From an uncultured Lachnospiraceae bacterium (GTDB lineage Bacteria > Bacillota > Clostridia > Lachnospirales > Lachnospiraceae), in the NCBI GenBank assembly GCA_947003375.1, contig CAMQOJ010000341.1, positions 1 to 5,097 on the forward strand: a stretch of 5,097 nucleotides of DNA, given 5' to 3'. Below the pieces are notes generated by a model. The model was not told where the DNA came from. It made no database searches and was given only the letters and a program-made list of their open reading frames with translations. The translations under genes were made by a program, and so were the position numbers. Of this stretch, positions 1-5,097 are shown in pieces. Numbering within the stretch: the first letter of the stretch is position 1; each line of letters begins with the position of its first letter.

Positions 1-1
1 G

Positions 2-1429
2 GACGCCGCCTGGAAGCGCCTGCTGCTCAATCAGTTTCACGATATCCTGCCCGGAAGCTGTATCTGCGAGGCCCATGAGCAGTGCCTGGCCGAAATGCAG
101 GGAATGCTGGAACACGCTGACGCCATGCTGCATTCTGTCCTGACAGACACAGCGGGCAATCCTGCCTATACCGTGTGGAACCCTCTGGATGAAGTATGCA
201 CGGATGTCTTTTATCTGCCTCCGCTAAACGACCTTGTACCGGATGACAGCAGTGTCATAATACAGGAAGTTCTCCGGGCAGACGGCACTCCCGCAACTGC
301 CATACAGGGCTTTTCACGGCCGGCGCTCGGAAGCGGCGTACTGCGTCTGCACCGCGTGGAATCCACCCCTGGGTCCCGTCCTTCGCCCTTTCATTTCGCG
401 GACAATGTACTTTCCCCCCCCCTGCTCCGGGTGTGTTCTGACGCCGACGGCTTTATCACCTCCCTGACCACGCTGAAGGACGGCCTAGAGTGGTGCAGCG
501 GCCCTTTCGGACAGCTTCTCTGTTGCGAAGATGTATCCGCAGGCTGGGATGGCTGGGATATCGATGCCGACTGTATGATAAAGCTTTCTCCGGATGCCCG
601 GCTGCTGGAGCGCAGCGTCACTGCCCGGGGCCCGGTTGAGTCTCGCATCCACAGCAAATACGCGGTATGTGAGCACTCACCCCTGCCGCAGGATATCATA
701 TTCCGCGCCGACACAGCACTTGTGGAATGGGAAAACATCCTGCACTGGAAGGAGCAGCACCGTCTGCTGAAGGCAGCATTTCACACGAATATCTGCAGCG
801 GAAATGCCCGCAACGAAATCCAGTTCGGCTGCATCCAACGCCCTGTAAGCCGCAACAACACATGGGAGCAGGCAATGTTTGAAGTATGCAACCACCGATA
901 TACGGACTTTTCAGAACCTTCCCGTGGGATATGCATCCTGAATGACTGCAAATACGGCATCAGCATGGAGGGCGGAATGTTTGCCCTGACTCTGGCCAGG
1001 GCAGGTACCCGTCCGGATACCGGGGGCGACGCCGGGGACTACACTTTCCGCTATGGCATCTGGCCTCATGACAGTGGTTTCTCCGCAGCCGTGCCGCGGG
1101 CCGGCATGCGTTTCTGCCGTCTTCCCTTTACAGCGCCGGGCATCCTTGCACAGCCTGCCTTCCTCTGGACAGACCGGAAAAATGTGGTGGCGGAAACGGT
1201 AAAACCATGCGAGGAAGCGCAGTATGCCATTATCGTCAGGCTTTATGAATGCGAGGGGACCAGAACCTCCGCCCATATTCACACAGGTTTTCCCCTTTTG
1301 CGCGCCGAAACATGTGATATGATGGAGCGGACACTTGAACCGGTTTCTTTGAAGACCCCCCTGCCCTTCGCTCCCTTCGAGATCAAGACACTGAAACTTT
1401 ATTACCAGACAGAGAAAGGAATCCTATGA
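2..1429 (+). CDS. Alpha-mannosidase, glycoside hydrolase family 38, C-terminal half (5' end outside the window)
   Basis: The reading frame is open from the window edge to a TGA at 1427-1429, giving about 475 visible residues; whole GH38 enzymes are usually near 1000. The first visible codons read LLLNQFHDILPGS, a hallmark of the end of the GH38 catalytic region and its following helical domain. The His of QFHD (bases 38-40) corresponds to a zinc ligand in characterised GH38 enzymes. The remainder matches the C-terminal beta-sandwich domains: VWNPLDE, then FHTNICSGNARNEIQFG, a block ending in LNDCKYGISMEGG, LTLARAGTRPD..GDAGDYTFRYGIWPH, and the terminal FEIKTLKLYY. The family hydrolyses terminal alpha-mannosides with retention. 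No signal peptide can be judged because the N-terminus is missing. The stop overlaps the next gene's ATG by four bases, so the two are translationally coupled. A run of nine C lies inside the frame at 414-422. The family call is firm; linkage specificity is not inferable. Confidence 0.93.
   Translation, partial: DAAWKRLLLNQFHDILPGSCICEAHEQCLAEMQGMLEHADAMLHSVLTDTAGNPAYTVWNPLDEVCTDVFYLPPLNDLVPDDSSVIIQEVLRADGTPATAIQGFSRPALGSGVLRLHRVESTPGSRPSPFHFADNVLSPPLLRVCSDADGFITSLTTLKDGLEWCSGPFGQLLCCEDVSAGWDGWDIDADCMIKLSPDARLLERSVTARGPVESRIHSKYAVCEHSPLPQDIIFRADTALVEWENILHWKEQHRLLKAAFHTNICSGNARNEIQFGCIQRPVSRNNTWEQAMFEVCNHRYTDFSEPSRGICILNDCKYGISMEGGMFALTLARAGTRPDTGGDAGDYTFRYGIWPHDSGFSAAVPRAGMRFCRLPFTAPGILAQPAFLWTDRKNVVAETVKPCEEAQYAIIVRLYECEGTRTSAHIHTGFPLLRAETCDMMERTLEPVSLKTPLPFAPFEIKTLKLYYQTEKGIL
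414..422 (+). repeat. C9 homopolymer inside the GH38 coding region
   Basis: Nine consecutive C bases lie within the alpha-mannosidase frame, coding part of LSPPLL. The frame is intact as given. Such a tract is prone to slippage in replication and to sequencing miscounts, so the gene could switch off by a one-base change. Whether it does so is not shown by this single sequence. Confidence 0.85.
1415..1420 (+). promoter_or_regulatory. Ribosome-binding site of the GH3 gene
   Basis: AAAGGA lies five bases before the ATG at 1426, inside the last codons of the GH38 gene. It supports this ATG as the true start and, with the ATGA overlap, indicates a shared transcript. Confidence 0.75.
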
Positions 1430-2361
1430 ATATACAGAATAAAACCATCTCCGCCCATGCACGGGCAAAAGCCGCCGCCCTTTTACAGGAACTCACCCTG
1501 GACGAAAAGCTGCGGCAGTTGGGCTGCACCACACTCTCCGGCTGTGAGGAAGCGCCTGAGGAAAAAGACCTTGCCGGAGGCATCGGCAGCATTGCGCTGC
1601 TGGATATCCGCATGGAACCCGGGGCACTTGCCGGGCGACTGCGGGAAATCCAGACTTATGTGATGGAGCATTCCCCTCACCGGATCCCTGCCCTGTTCCA
1701 CTGCGAAGCCCTCAGCGGACCGGTGGTGCCCGGCGCCTGCCTCTATCCCGCCCCCATCGGCCTGGGCGCCACTTTCTCGCCGGAAACCGTATACGGCATG
1801 GCGGATACCATCCGCCGCCAGATGCGGGCAATGGGAATTCTGCATGCCCTGTCTCCTGTGCTGGATGTGGCCAAAGACCTGCGTTGGGGGCGCATAAACG
1901 AAACCTTCGGGGGAGACCCCACTCTGAACGCCATAATGGGCTGTGCCTATGTGGACGGGATACAGGGAAGGGATATGCTGACAGGCGTAGCCGCCACCGC
2001 CAAACATTTCTTAGGCTACTCCCAGACCACCGGCGGTCTGAATCTCACCCGCACGCTGGCGGACAGGCGGGAGCTGCGGGAGGTATTTGCCAGGGTATTC
2101 GAAGCAGCCATCCGCAGGAGCGGCATCCGCACTGTGATGAACAGTTATTCCGAATGGAACGGGCGTCCTGTATGCGCAAGCCGGGAGCTGCTCACGGATC
2201 TGCTGCGTGGGGAGCTTGGCTTTGAGGGTCTGACCGTCAGCGACTATCGTTCCATTTCGAACTGGGTCTGGTTGATGAGCCCTTCCCTGAATGGGAGTGC
2301 TATGCGGATGCCTTCACAAATACCGGCGAAGCAGAGCGCATTGCCACCCGCCGGAGCCTGA
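1426..2361 (+). CDS. GH3 N-terminal fragment: catalytic barrel up to the nucleophile, then an out-of-frame tail
   Basis: This 311-codon frame is the translatable first part of the broken GH3 gene. The start is supported by AAAGGA five bases upstream and the ATGA overlap with the GH38 gene. Visible GH3 blocks are LTLDEKLRQLG (residues 23-33), FHCEALSG (91-98), PIGLGATF (110-117), DLRWGRINETFGGDP (151-165), KHFLGY (193-198), NSYSEWNGRPV (239-249) and GFEGLTVSDY (265-274). Asp273 is the expected catalytic nucleophile. Glu94 in the HCEALSG block resembles the Glu of beta-xylosidase-type GH3 members rather than the Asp of many beta-glucosidases, a weak hint to substrate. From about residue 275-279 onward the sequence no longer resembles GH3 and ends after about 35 nonsense-like residues. 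There is no signal peptide, so the original enzyme was probably cytoplasmic. Confidence 0.8.
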   Translation: MNIQNKTISAHARAKAAALLQELTLDEKLRQLGCTTLSGCEEAPEEKDLAGGIGSIALLDIRMEPGALAGRLREIQTYVMEHSPHRIPALFHCEALSGPVVPGACLYPAPIGLGATFSPETVYGMADTIRRQMRAMGILHALSPVLDVAKDLRWGRINETFGGDPTLNAIMGCAYVDGIQGRDMLTGVAATAKHFLGYSQTTGGLNLTRTLADRRELREVFARVFEAAIRRSGIRTVMNSYSEWNGRPVCASRELLTDLLRGELGFEGLTVSDYRSISNWVWLMSPSLNGSAMRMPSQIPAKQSALPPAGA

Positions 2362-2477
2362 CGCTGACAAAGAATGACGGCATCCTGCCAATACGGGACA
2401 AAAACAGCCGCATCGCCGTCATAGGCCCCTGCGCCGGCAGCCTGCGTCTGCTGTACGGTGGCTACACCGTCCCTTCC

Positions 2478-3593
2478 ATGATGGAAATGTTTCAAATCAG
2501 GGAAGATTCCTCCCAGATGGCCGGGGTTGTTCTCACAGACGCAAATATTTCGAAACGCAAATACGACCTCGCCGCCACAGACCAGGCCATCAGAAAGGCA
2601 TATCCTTATGCTAAAACCATTTTTGAAGAGCTGCAGTCCTGTTTTCCGCACTGTACCTGGACACAGGGCTGCGATTATCTGGATCCCAGCCTGCAGGACT
2701 TCCCCGCCGCCCGGGCTATCGCCCTGGAGTCGGACGCCGTCATTCTGTGCGTTGGCGGGAAAAACGGCTGGGGCCGCCACTGCAATACCGGCGAAGGAAA
2801 TGATTCCGCATCTCTGGATCTGCCCGGCGCACAGGAGGCGCTGGCGCGTGTCGTCCTGAATGCCAACTCCCGCACCGTGGTAGTGCACACGGACGGCAGA
2901 CCCCTTACCAGCGAATGGATCTATGAACATGCCGCCGCTGTCCTGGAGGCTTATATGCCCGGCACATGGGGAGGGATGGCCATCGCGGAAGCCATAACAG
3001 GGAAATTTTCTCCCGCAGGACGCCTTCCGCTGGCTTTGCCGCGCTCCGCCGGACACGGTCCTGTATTCCATGGCGAGCATGCCGGTTCCACCGGGGAAAG
3101 CTTTGCGGCAGGCGCTCTGAACCGCGAAGGATACATGTTTACCTCTAATTCTGCGCTGCGCCCCTTTGGCTACGGCCTGTCTTACACTGCCTTTTCCTAT
3201 TCCGGCTTTGCACTCTCCATCAGGCCAGACGGCTTCGGCGAAGCCAGCGTTACCGTATGCAATGTGGGTGAGACGGACTCCGACGAGGTAGTCCAGCTTT
3301 ACGGCCGCGATGTAGTCGCTTCCGTAGTCCGCCCTGCCATGGAGCTGATCGGTGTCTGCCGTGTGCCGCTGGCGGCAGGACAATCCAAAACCGTGCATTT
3401 TTCCTTCCATCTCAATCAGCTTGCCTTTCCGGATGAATACGGCCTCTGGAAGCTGGAGCCCGGATTGTTCCGCTTTTTCGTGGGAGGCCACAGCGCCGAT
3501 ATCCGGGCGGAAGCTGTCTATACTCTGGAAAACGAACGGATTATTGAACCTTCCGGACGGGATTTTTTCGCGGAAGCCTCGGTGACGGAATGA
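2478..3593 (+). CDS. GH3 C-terminal fragment: alpha/beta sandwich and FnIII-like domain
   Basis: This is the second part of the broken GH3 gene. The ATG at 2478 has no Shine-Dalgarno sequence before it and falls inside a conserved domain, so it is unlikely to be a natural start; GH3 sequence in this frame begins upstream at about 2247 (FELGLVDEPF, then LTLTKNDGILPI). The segment KNGWGRHCNTGEGNDSASLDLPG carries the expected general acid/base Glu at 2793-2795. RPLTSEWIYEHAAAVLEAYMPGTWGG and GKFSPAGRLPLALPRS are classic sandwich-domain motifs. PFGYGLSYTAFSYS leads into an FnIII-like domain (about 255-345 from this ATG) with VCNVGETDSDEVVQLY and LAAGQSKTVHFSFHLNQLAFPDE. Without the barrel it should not be catalytically active. 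Confidence 0.7.
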   Translation: MMEMFQIREDSSQMAGVVLTDANISKRKYDLAATDQAIRKAYPYAKTIFEELQSCFPHCTWTQGCDYLDPSLQDFPAARAIALESDAVILCVGGKNGWGRHCNTGEGNDSASLDLPGAQEALARVVLNANSRTVVVHTDGRPLTSEWIYEHAAAVLEAYMPGTWGGMAIAEAITGKFSPAGRLPLALPRSAGHGPVFHGEHAGSTGESFAAGALNREGYMFTSNSALRPFGYGLSYTAFSYSGFALSIRPDGFGEASVTVCNVGETDSDEVVQLYGRDVVASVVRPAMELIGVCRVPLAAGQSKTVHFSFHLNQLAFPDEYGLWKLEPGLFRFFVGGHSADIRAEAVYTLENERIIEPSGRDFFAEASVTE

Positions 3594-3636
3594 ATATGAT
3601 ACCTGTGCTGTATGCGTCCAATGGGCATGTGCGTTC

Positions 3637-3663
3637 CCGTGTGAAAATATCCACGGTATTTTA
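3637..3663 (+). terminator. Weak candidate terminator after the GH38-GH3 transcript
   Basis: CCGTG (3637-3641) and CACGG (3652-3656) can pair as a five-base stem with a ten-base loop, directly followed by TATTTTA. It lies about 45 bases after the GH3 stop. The stem is short, so this is tentative. The rest of 3594-3792 shows no gene. Confidence 0.3.
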
Positions 3664-3737
3664 GCTAATTTCTCATCATGCCCTCTCCTGAAAGCTTATA
3701 TGCCATGATGTCCCCGCCGTCTCCCGCTCAAAACCGT

Positions 3738-3785
3738 ATAAAGCCATCCTTCTGCTGCGCTCATGCAACAGAAGGATGGCTTATG
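3738..3785 (-). terminator. Long perfect hairpin, probable terminator of the RraA-SDR transcript
   Basis: AAGCCATCCTTCTG (3741-3754) and its exact reverse complement (3769-3782) form a 14-bp stem. Inside, TGC/GCA (3756-3758 with 3765-3767) can add three pairs around a six-base loop; outside, ATA/TAT can pair past a one-base bulge. It begins 10 bases after the SDR stop when read on the minus strand. In that direction the stem is followed by CTTTATACGGTTTTG, an interrupted U-rich tail. In the plus direction no U-run follows, so the minus-strand gene is the likelier user, though the hairpin could also protect the 3' end of either messenger. Confidence 0.65.
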
Positions 3786-3792
3786 CCACCCC

Positions 3793-4629
3793 TCAAAATG
3801 TCGGATGAAAATCATGGGCCTTAATGCCGGCTCCTCCATCTGCCAGGATACACTGCCCCGTGATATAGGACGACATGTCCGACGCCAGAAACAACGCCAC
3901 ATTTGCAATATCCGCCATCTGTCCCCGCGGAAGCGGCTGGCATCTGTCGAGAGCCTGTCCGAAAGCTTCCCTCTGCTCTTCATCCATTTTATCCGCCTCG
4001 TCGTACATCACATCACTCATCACCACTCCCGGGCAGACCGTGTTGACACGTATCCCGTCTGCCGCGCAGTCCAGAGCCATAGCGCGGGCTGCGGCGTTCA
4101 TCGCCCCCTTTGTACCGGCATACAGCATATTGGTGGGCTGCGTCATCATGCTGTGTATAGAAGATATGTTCACAATGCTGCCTTTCCTGCGCCCACGCAT
4201 CCCCGGCAGAAAAGCACGGGCAAAGCGCAGACCGCTGAGGTAGTTGGTTTCCAGCAGACGCTCCATCTCCTCATCTCTGTATGCATCCGCGGCGCAATGA
4301 CAGTTCACTCCCGCTGTGCATACAAGAATGTCAATGCCGCCGCTGTCATACAGTACTGTCTGCGCCGCTGCCTCGCTCTGAGCCGCGTCCGCCAGGTCGA
4401 TGATATATCCACGGCATTCCGGTATTATCTGCTGCAGCTCCCCTTCCGTGTGCAGGACATATGATTCATTCCTGCCGCCGAAATAGACTGTCGCACCCTG
4501 GCTGGCAAACAAAAGGGCAATGCTCTTGCCTATTCCCCGGGCCGCCGTGGTGACAAAGGCTTTTCTGCCTTCCAGCAATTTGTTGTAATCCCGGATCCCG
4601 CTTTGGTAAAGCTCTGTTTCTCTCATCAT
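3793..4629 (-). CDS. Classical short-chain dehydrogenase/reductase (SDR), NAD(P)-dependent oxidoreductase
   Basis: A 278-residue protein, near the usual 250-280 of classical SDRs. It has a Rossmann fold with cofactor motif TTAARGIG (27-34); the family consensus is TGxxxGIG, so the first Gly is Thr here. The NAG-like motif is CTAG (104-107). The catalytic tetrad is complete: Asn129, Ser157, Tyr170 and Lys174 (YAGTK), with the normal 28- and 13-residue spacings. CPG (199-201) and a terminal ADGG (263-266) are also typical. Arg53 after the second strand (GGRNE) hints at NADP(H), which is an inference. An extra ~20 residues precede the fold. The first of two adjacent ATGs is chosen because it overlaps the upstream TGA as ATGA and is nearer the GGAGGAGG site. 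It is co-directional with an RraA-like gene, which suggests oxidation or reduction of a hydroxy/oxo intermediate in sugar or sugar-acid catabolism. No substrate can be assigned. Confidence 0.93.
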   Translation of the reverse strand: MMRETELYQSGIRDYNKLLEGRKAFVTTAARGIGKSIALLFASQGATVYFGGRNESYVLHTEGELQQIIPECRGYIIDLADAAQSEAAAQTVLYDSGGIDILVCTAGVNCHCAADAYRDEEMERLLETNYLSGLRFARAFLPGMRGRRKGSIVNISSIHSMMTQPTNMLYAGTKGAMNAAARAMALDCAADGIRVNTVCPGVVMSDVMYDEADKMDEEQREAFGQALDRCQPLPRGQMADIANVALFLASDMSSYITGQCILADGGAGIKAHDFHPTF

Positions 4630-5096
4630 ATCAGAATCTGTCCTCCTCCGTCTGATCCGGTATAGATTTCAATATCAAAACGGCGCAGCATTTCTTCCGT
4701 TGCCTGCCTGTCTCCCCGGGCCGCCCGCAATTCCACATCCCAATCCAGACCGCGGTACTTTGCCGCCTCCGGCTGTGTCTCAATATAATGAAGGAAATCC
4801 CTCATCATCTCCGTTCCCCATACCGGCGCATCCACATCCGCCGTTGTATAAATCCCCTGGCTCAGCCTGGGGAACGCATACATATCCCTGGCCTGCATTT
4901 TATATGCATTTTTAATGACCATATCCACCATATGGCTGGGCACAAAGATCACACCGTTTTTTGTCCCGATGACGATATCCCCGGGAAGGCACAGCGCCTG
5001 GCCGATGCGGCAGGCTCCGTTGAACGCGGTGATCTGGCAGTCTCTGATGGGCGTGGGATCTACTCCCCTGTAATACACCTGTACATCCATTTTCTG
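4626..5096 (-). CDS. RraA-like family protein (HMG/CHA aldolase superfamily), C-terminal part; 5' end outside the window
   Basis: The minus-strand frame stays open to the window edge, so the Met at 5090 is probably internal. The visible part, about 156 residues, begins VYYRGVDPTPIRDCQITAFN, then IGQALCLPGDIVIGTKNGVIFVP (counting from that Met, PGD at 36-38 and GVIFVP at 46-51), which is the signature second half of RraA/dimethylmenaquinone-methyltransferase-like proteins. A long tail follows with GIYTTADVDAPVWG, as in the longer subgroup of this family. The superfamily includes metal-dependent aldolases that cleave 4-hydroxy-2-oxo acids and RraA proteins that bind RNase E. The Gly...Arg-Asp active-site motif normally lies further upstream and is not in the window, so aldolase activity cannot be judged. 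Its stop overlaps the SDR start by four bases. The metabolic neighbour favours an enzyme role over RNase regulation (inference). Confidence 0.85.
   Translation of the reverse strand, partial: QKMDVQVYYRGVDPTPIRDCQITAFNGACRIGQALCLPGDIVIGTKNGVIFVPSHMVDMVIKNAYKMQARDMYAFPRLSQGIYTTADVDAPVWGTEMMRDFLHYIETQPEAAKYRGLDWDVELRAARGDRQATEEMLRRFDIEIYTGSDGGGQILI
4642..4649 (-). promoter_or_regulatory. Ribosome-binding site of the SDR gene
   Basis: GGAGGAGG on the minus strand, 12 bases before the ATG at 4629 and inside the 3' end of the RraA-like gene. The spacing is a little long, and it would be 15 to the second ATG, which favours the first. It shows that the SDR is initiated on its own within the shared transcript. 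Confidence 0.65.
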
Positions 5097-5097
5097 C

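Larger units (their letters stand above)
1426..3593 (+). pseudogene. GH3 beta-glycosidase (beta-glucosidase/beta-xylosidase-like), disrupted by internal deletion and frameshift
   Basis: Two reading frames together encode one GH3 protein. The first frame carries the N-terminal catalytic barrel from 1426 to the nucleophile motif SDY at 2239-2247. The second frame is open from 2226 and resumes recognisable GH3 sequence at about 2247 with SFHFELGLVDEPFPEW, then runs through the C-terminal domains to 3593. In intact relatives, about 65-75 residues separate the nucleophile motif from the K/H-FELGLF motif, including the last barrel strand (the AGIDVELP-like segment). Here almost none of that stretch remains, so about 200 bases appear to be lost, in a number not divisible by three. 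The joined remnants give about 723 residues, against roughly 750-800 expected. The product would lack the end of the barrel and be split, so it is probably inactive. An assembly error at the junction is the main alternative. Family: retaining exo-acting beta-glycosidases; the exact sugar is unknown. Confidence 0.85.

Noticed and set aside
2226..2478. Programmed ribosomal frameshift to join the two GH3 halves
   Set aside because: No slippery sequence was seen at the junction, and about 65-70 residues of conserved barrel are missing, so a shift alone would not restore the enzyme.
2244..3491. Long 415-codon open frame on the minus strand opposite the GH3 gene
   Set aside because: It lies wholly antisense to clear GH3 domains, has no recognisable motifs, and its composition reflects the complementary strand of a GC-rich gene.
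2478..3593. C-terminal GH3 fragment as an independent gene
   Set aside because: There is no ribosome-binding site before its ATG, and homologous sequence continues upstream in the same frame.
3674..3710. CATCATG/CATGATG inverted repeat in the intergenic region
   Set aside because: The seven-base arms are far apart, with no U-run after them; probably chance.
3594..3792. Possible small gene or promoter between the convergent genes
   Set aside because: No frame with a ribosome-binding site and no convincing -35/-10 pair was found; convergent ends do not need a promoter.
3763..4464. 233-codon plus-strand open frame
   Set aside because: It is antisense to the SDR gene, overlaps the hairpin at its start, and shows no protein-family features.

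Overview
The window looks like a piece of a carbohydrate-degrading bacterial genome. Its protein families are common in gut and soil Firmicutes, for example Lachnospiraceae-type Clostridia. The lineage is only an inference, from tightly packed glycosidase genes, purine-rich AAAGGA/GGAGGAGG ribosome-binding sites and moderately GC-rich codon use. No rRNA, tRNA, IS element, CRISPR array or prophage gene is visible.

Layout: two convergent gene pairs, both cut by the window edges. On the plus strand, positions 2-1429 hold the C-terminal half of a GH38 alpha-mannosidase. It is coupled by an ATGA overlap to a GH3 beta-glycosidase gene (1426-3593). That GH3 gene is broken. The N-terminal catalytic barrel is read in one frame up to the nucleophile motif SDY (codons near 2239-2247). 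The rest of the protein (alpha/beta sandwich with acid/base Glu, then FnIII-like domain) is in another frame, open from 2226. The join lacks roughly 65-70 residues normally present in the family, so this looks like an internal deletion plus frameshift rather than a simple one-base slip.

On the minus strand, positions 5096-4626 hold the C-terminal part of an RraA-like (HMG/CHA aldolase superfamily) protein. It is coupled by another ATGA overlap to a classical short-chain dehydrogenase/reductase (4629-3793). A perfect 14-bp hairpin 10 nt after the SDR stop is the best candidate for the end of that transcript.

Functionally, the plus-strand pair fits trimming of mannose- and other sugar-containing oligosaccharides. 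The minus-strand pair fits oxidation/reduction and retro-aldol cleavage of a sugar-acid-like or hydroxy-oxo-acid intermediate. The two together suggest a sugar-utilisation locus, but substrates cannot be read from the sequence. I found no convincing undescribed system; the broken GH3 gene is the observation most worth checking.
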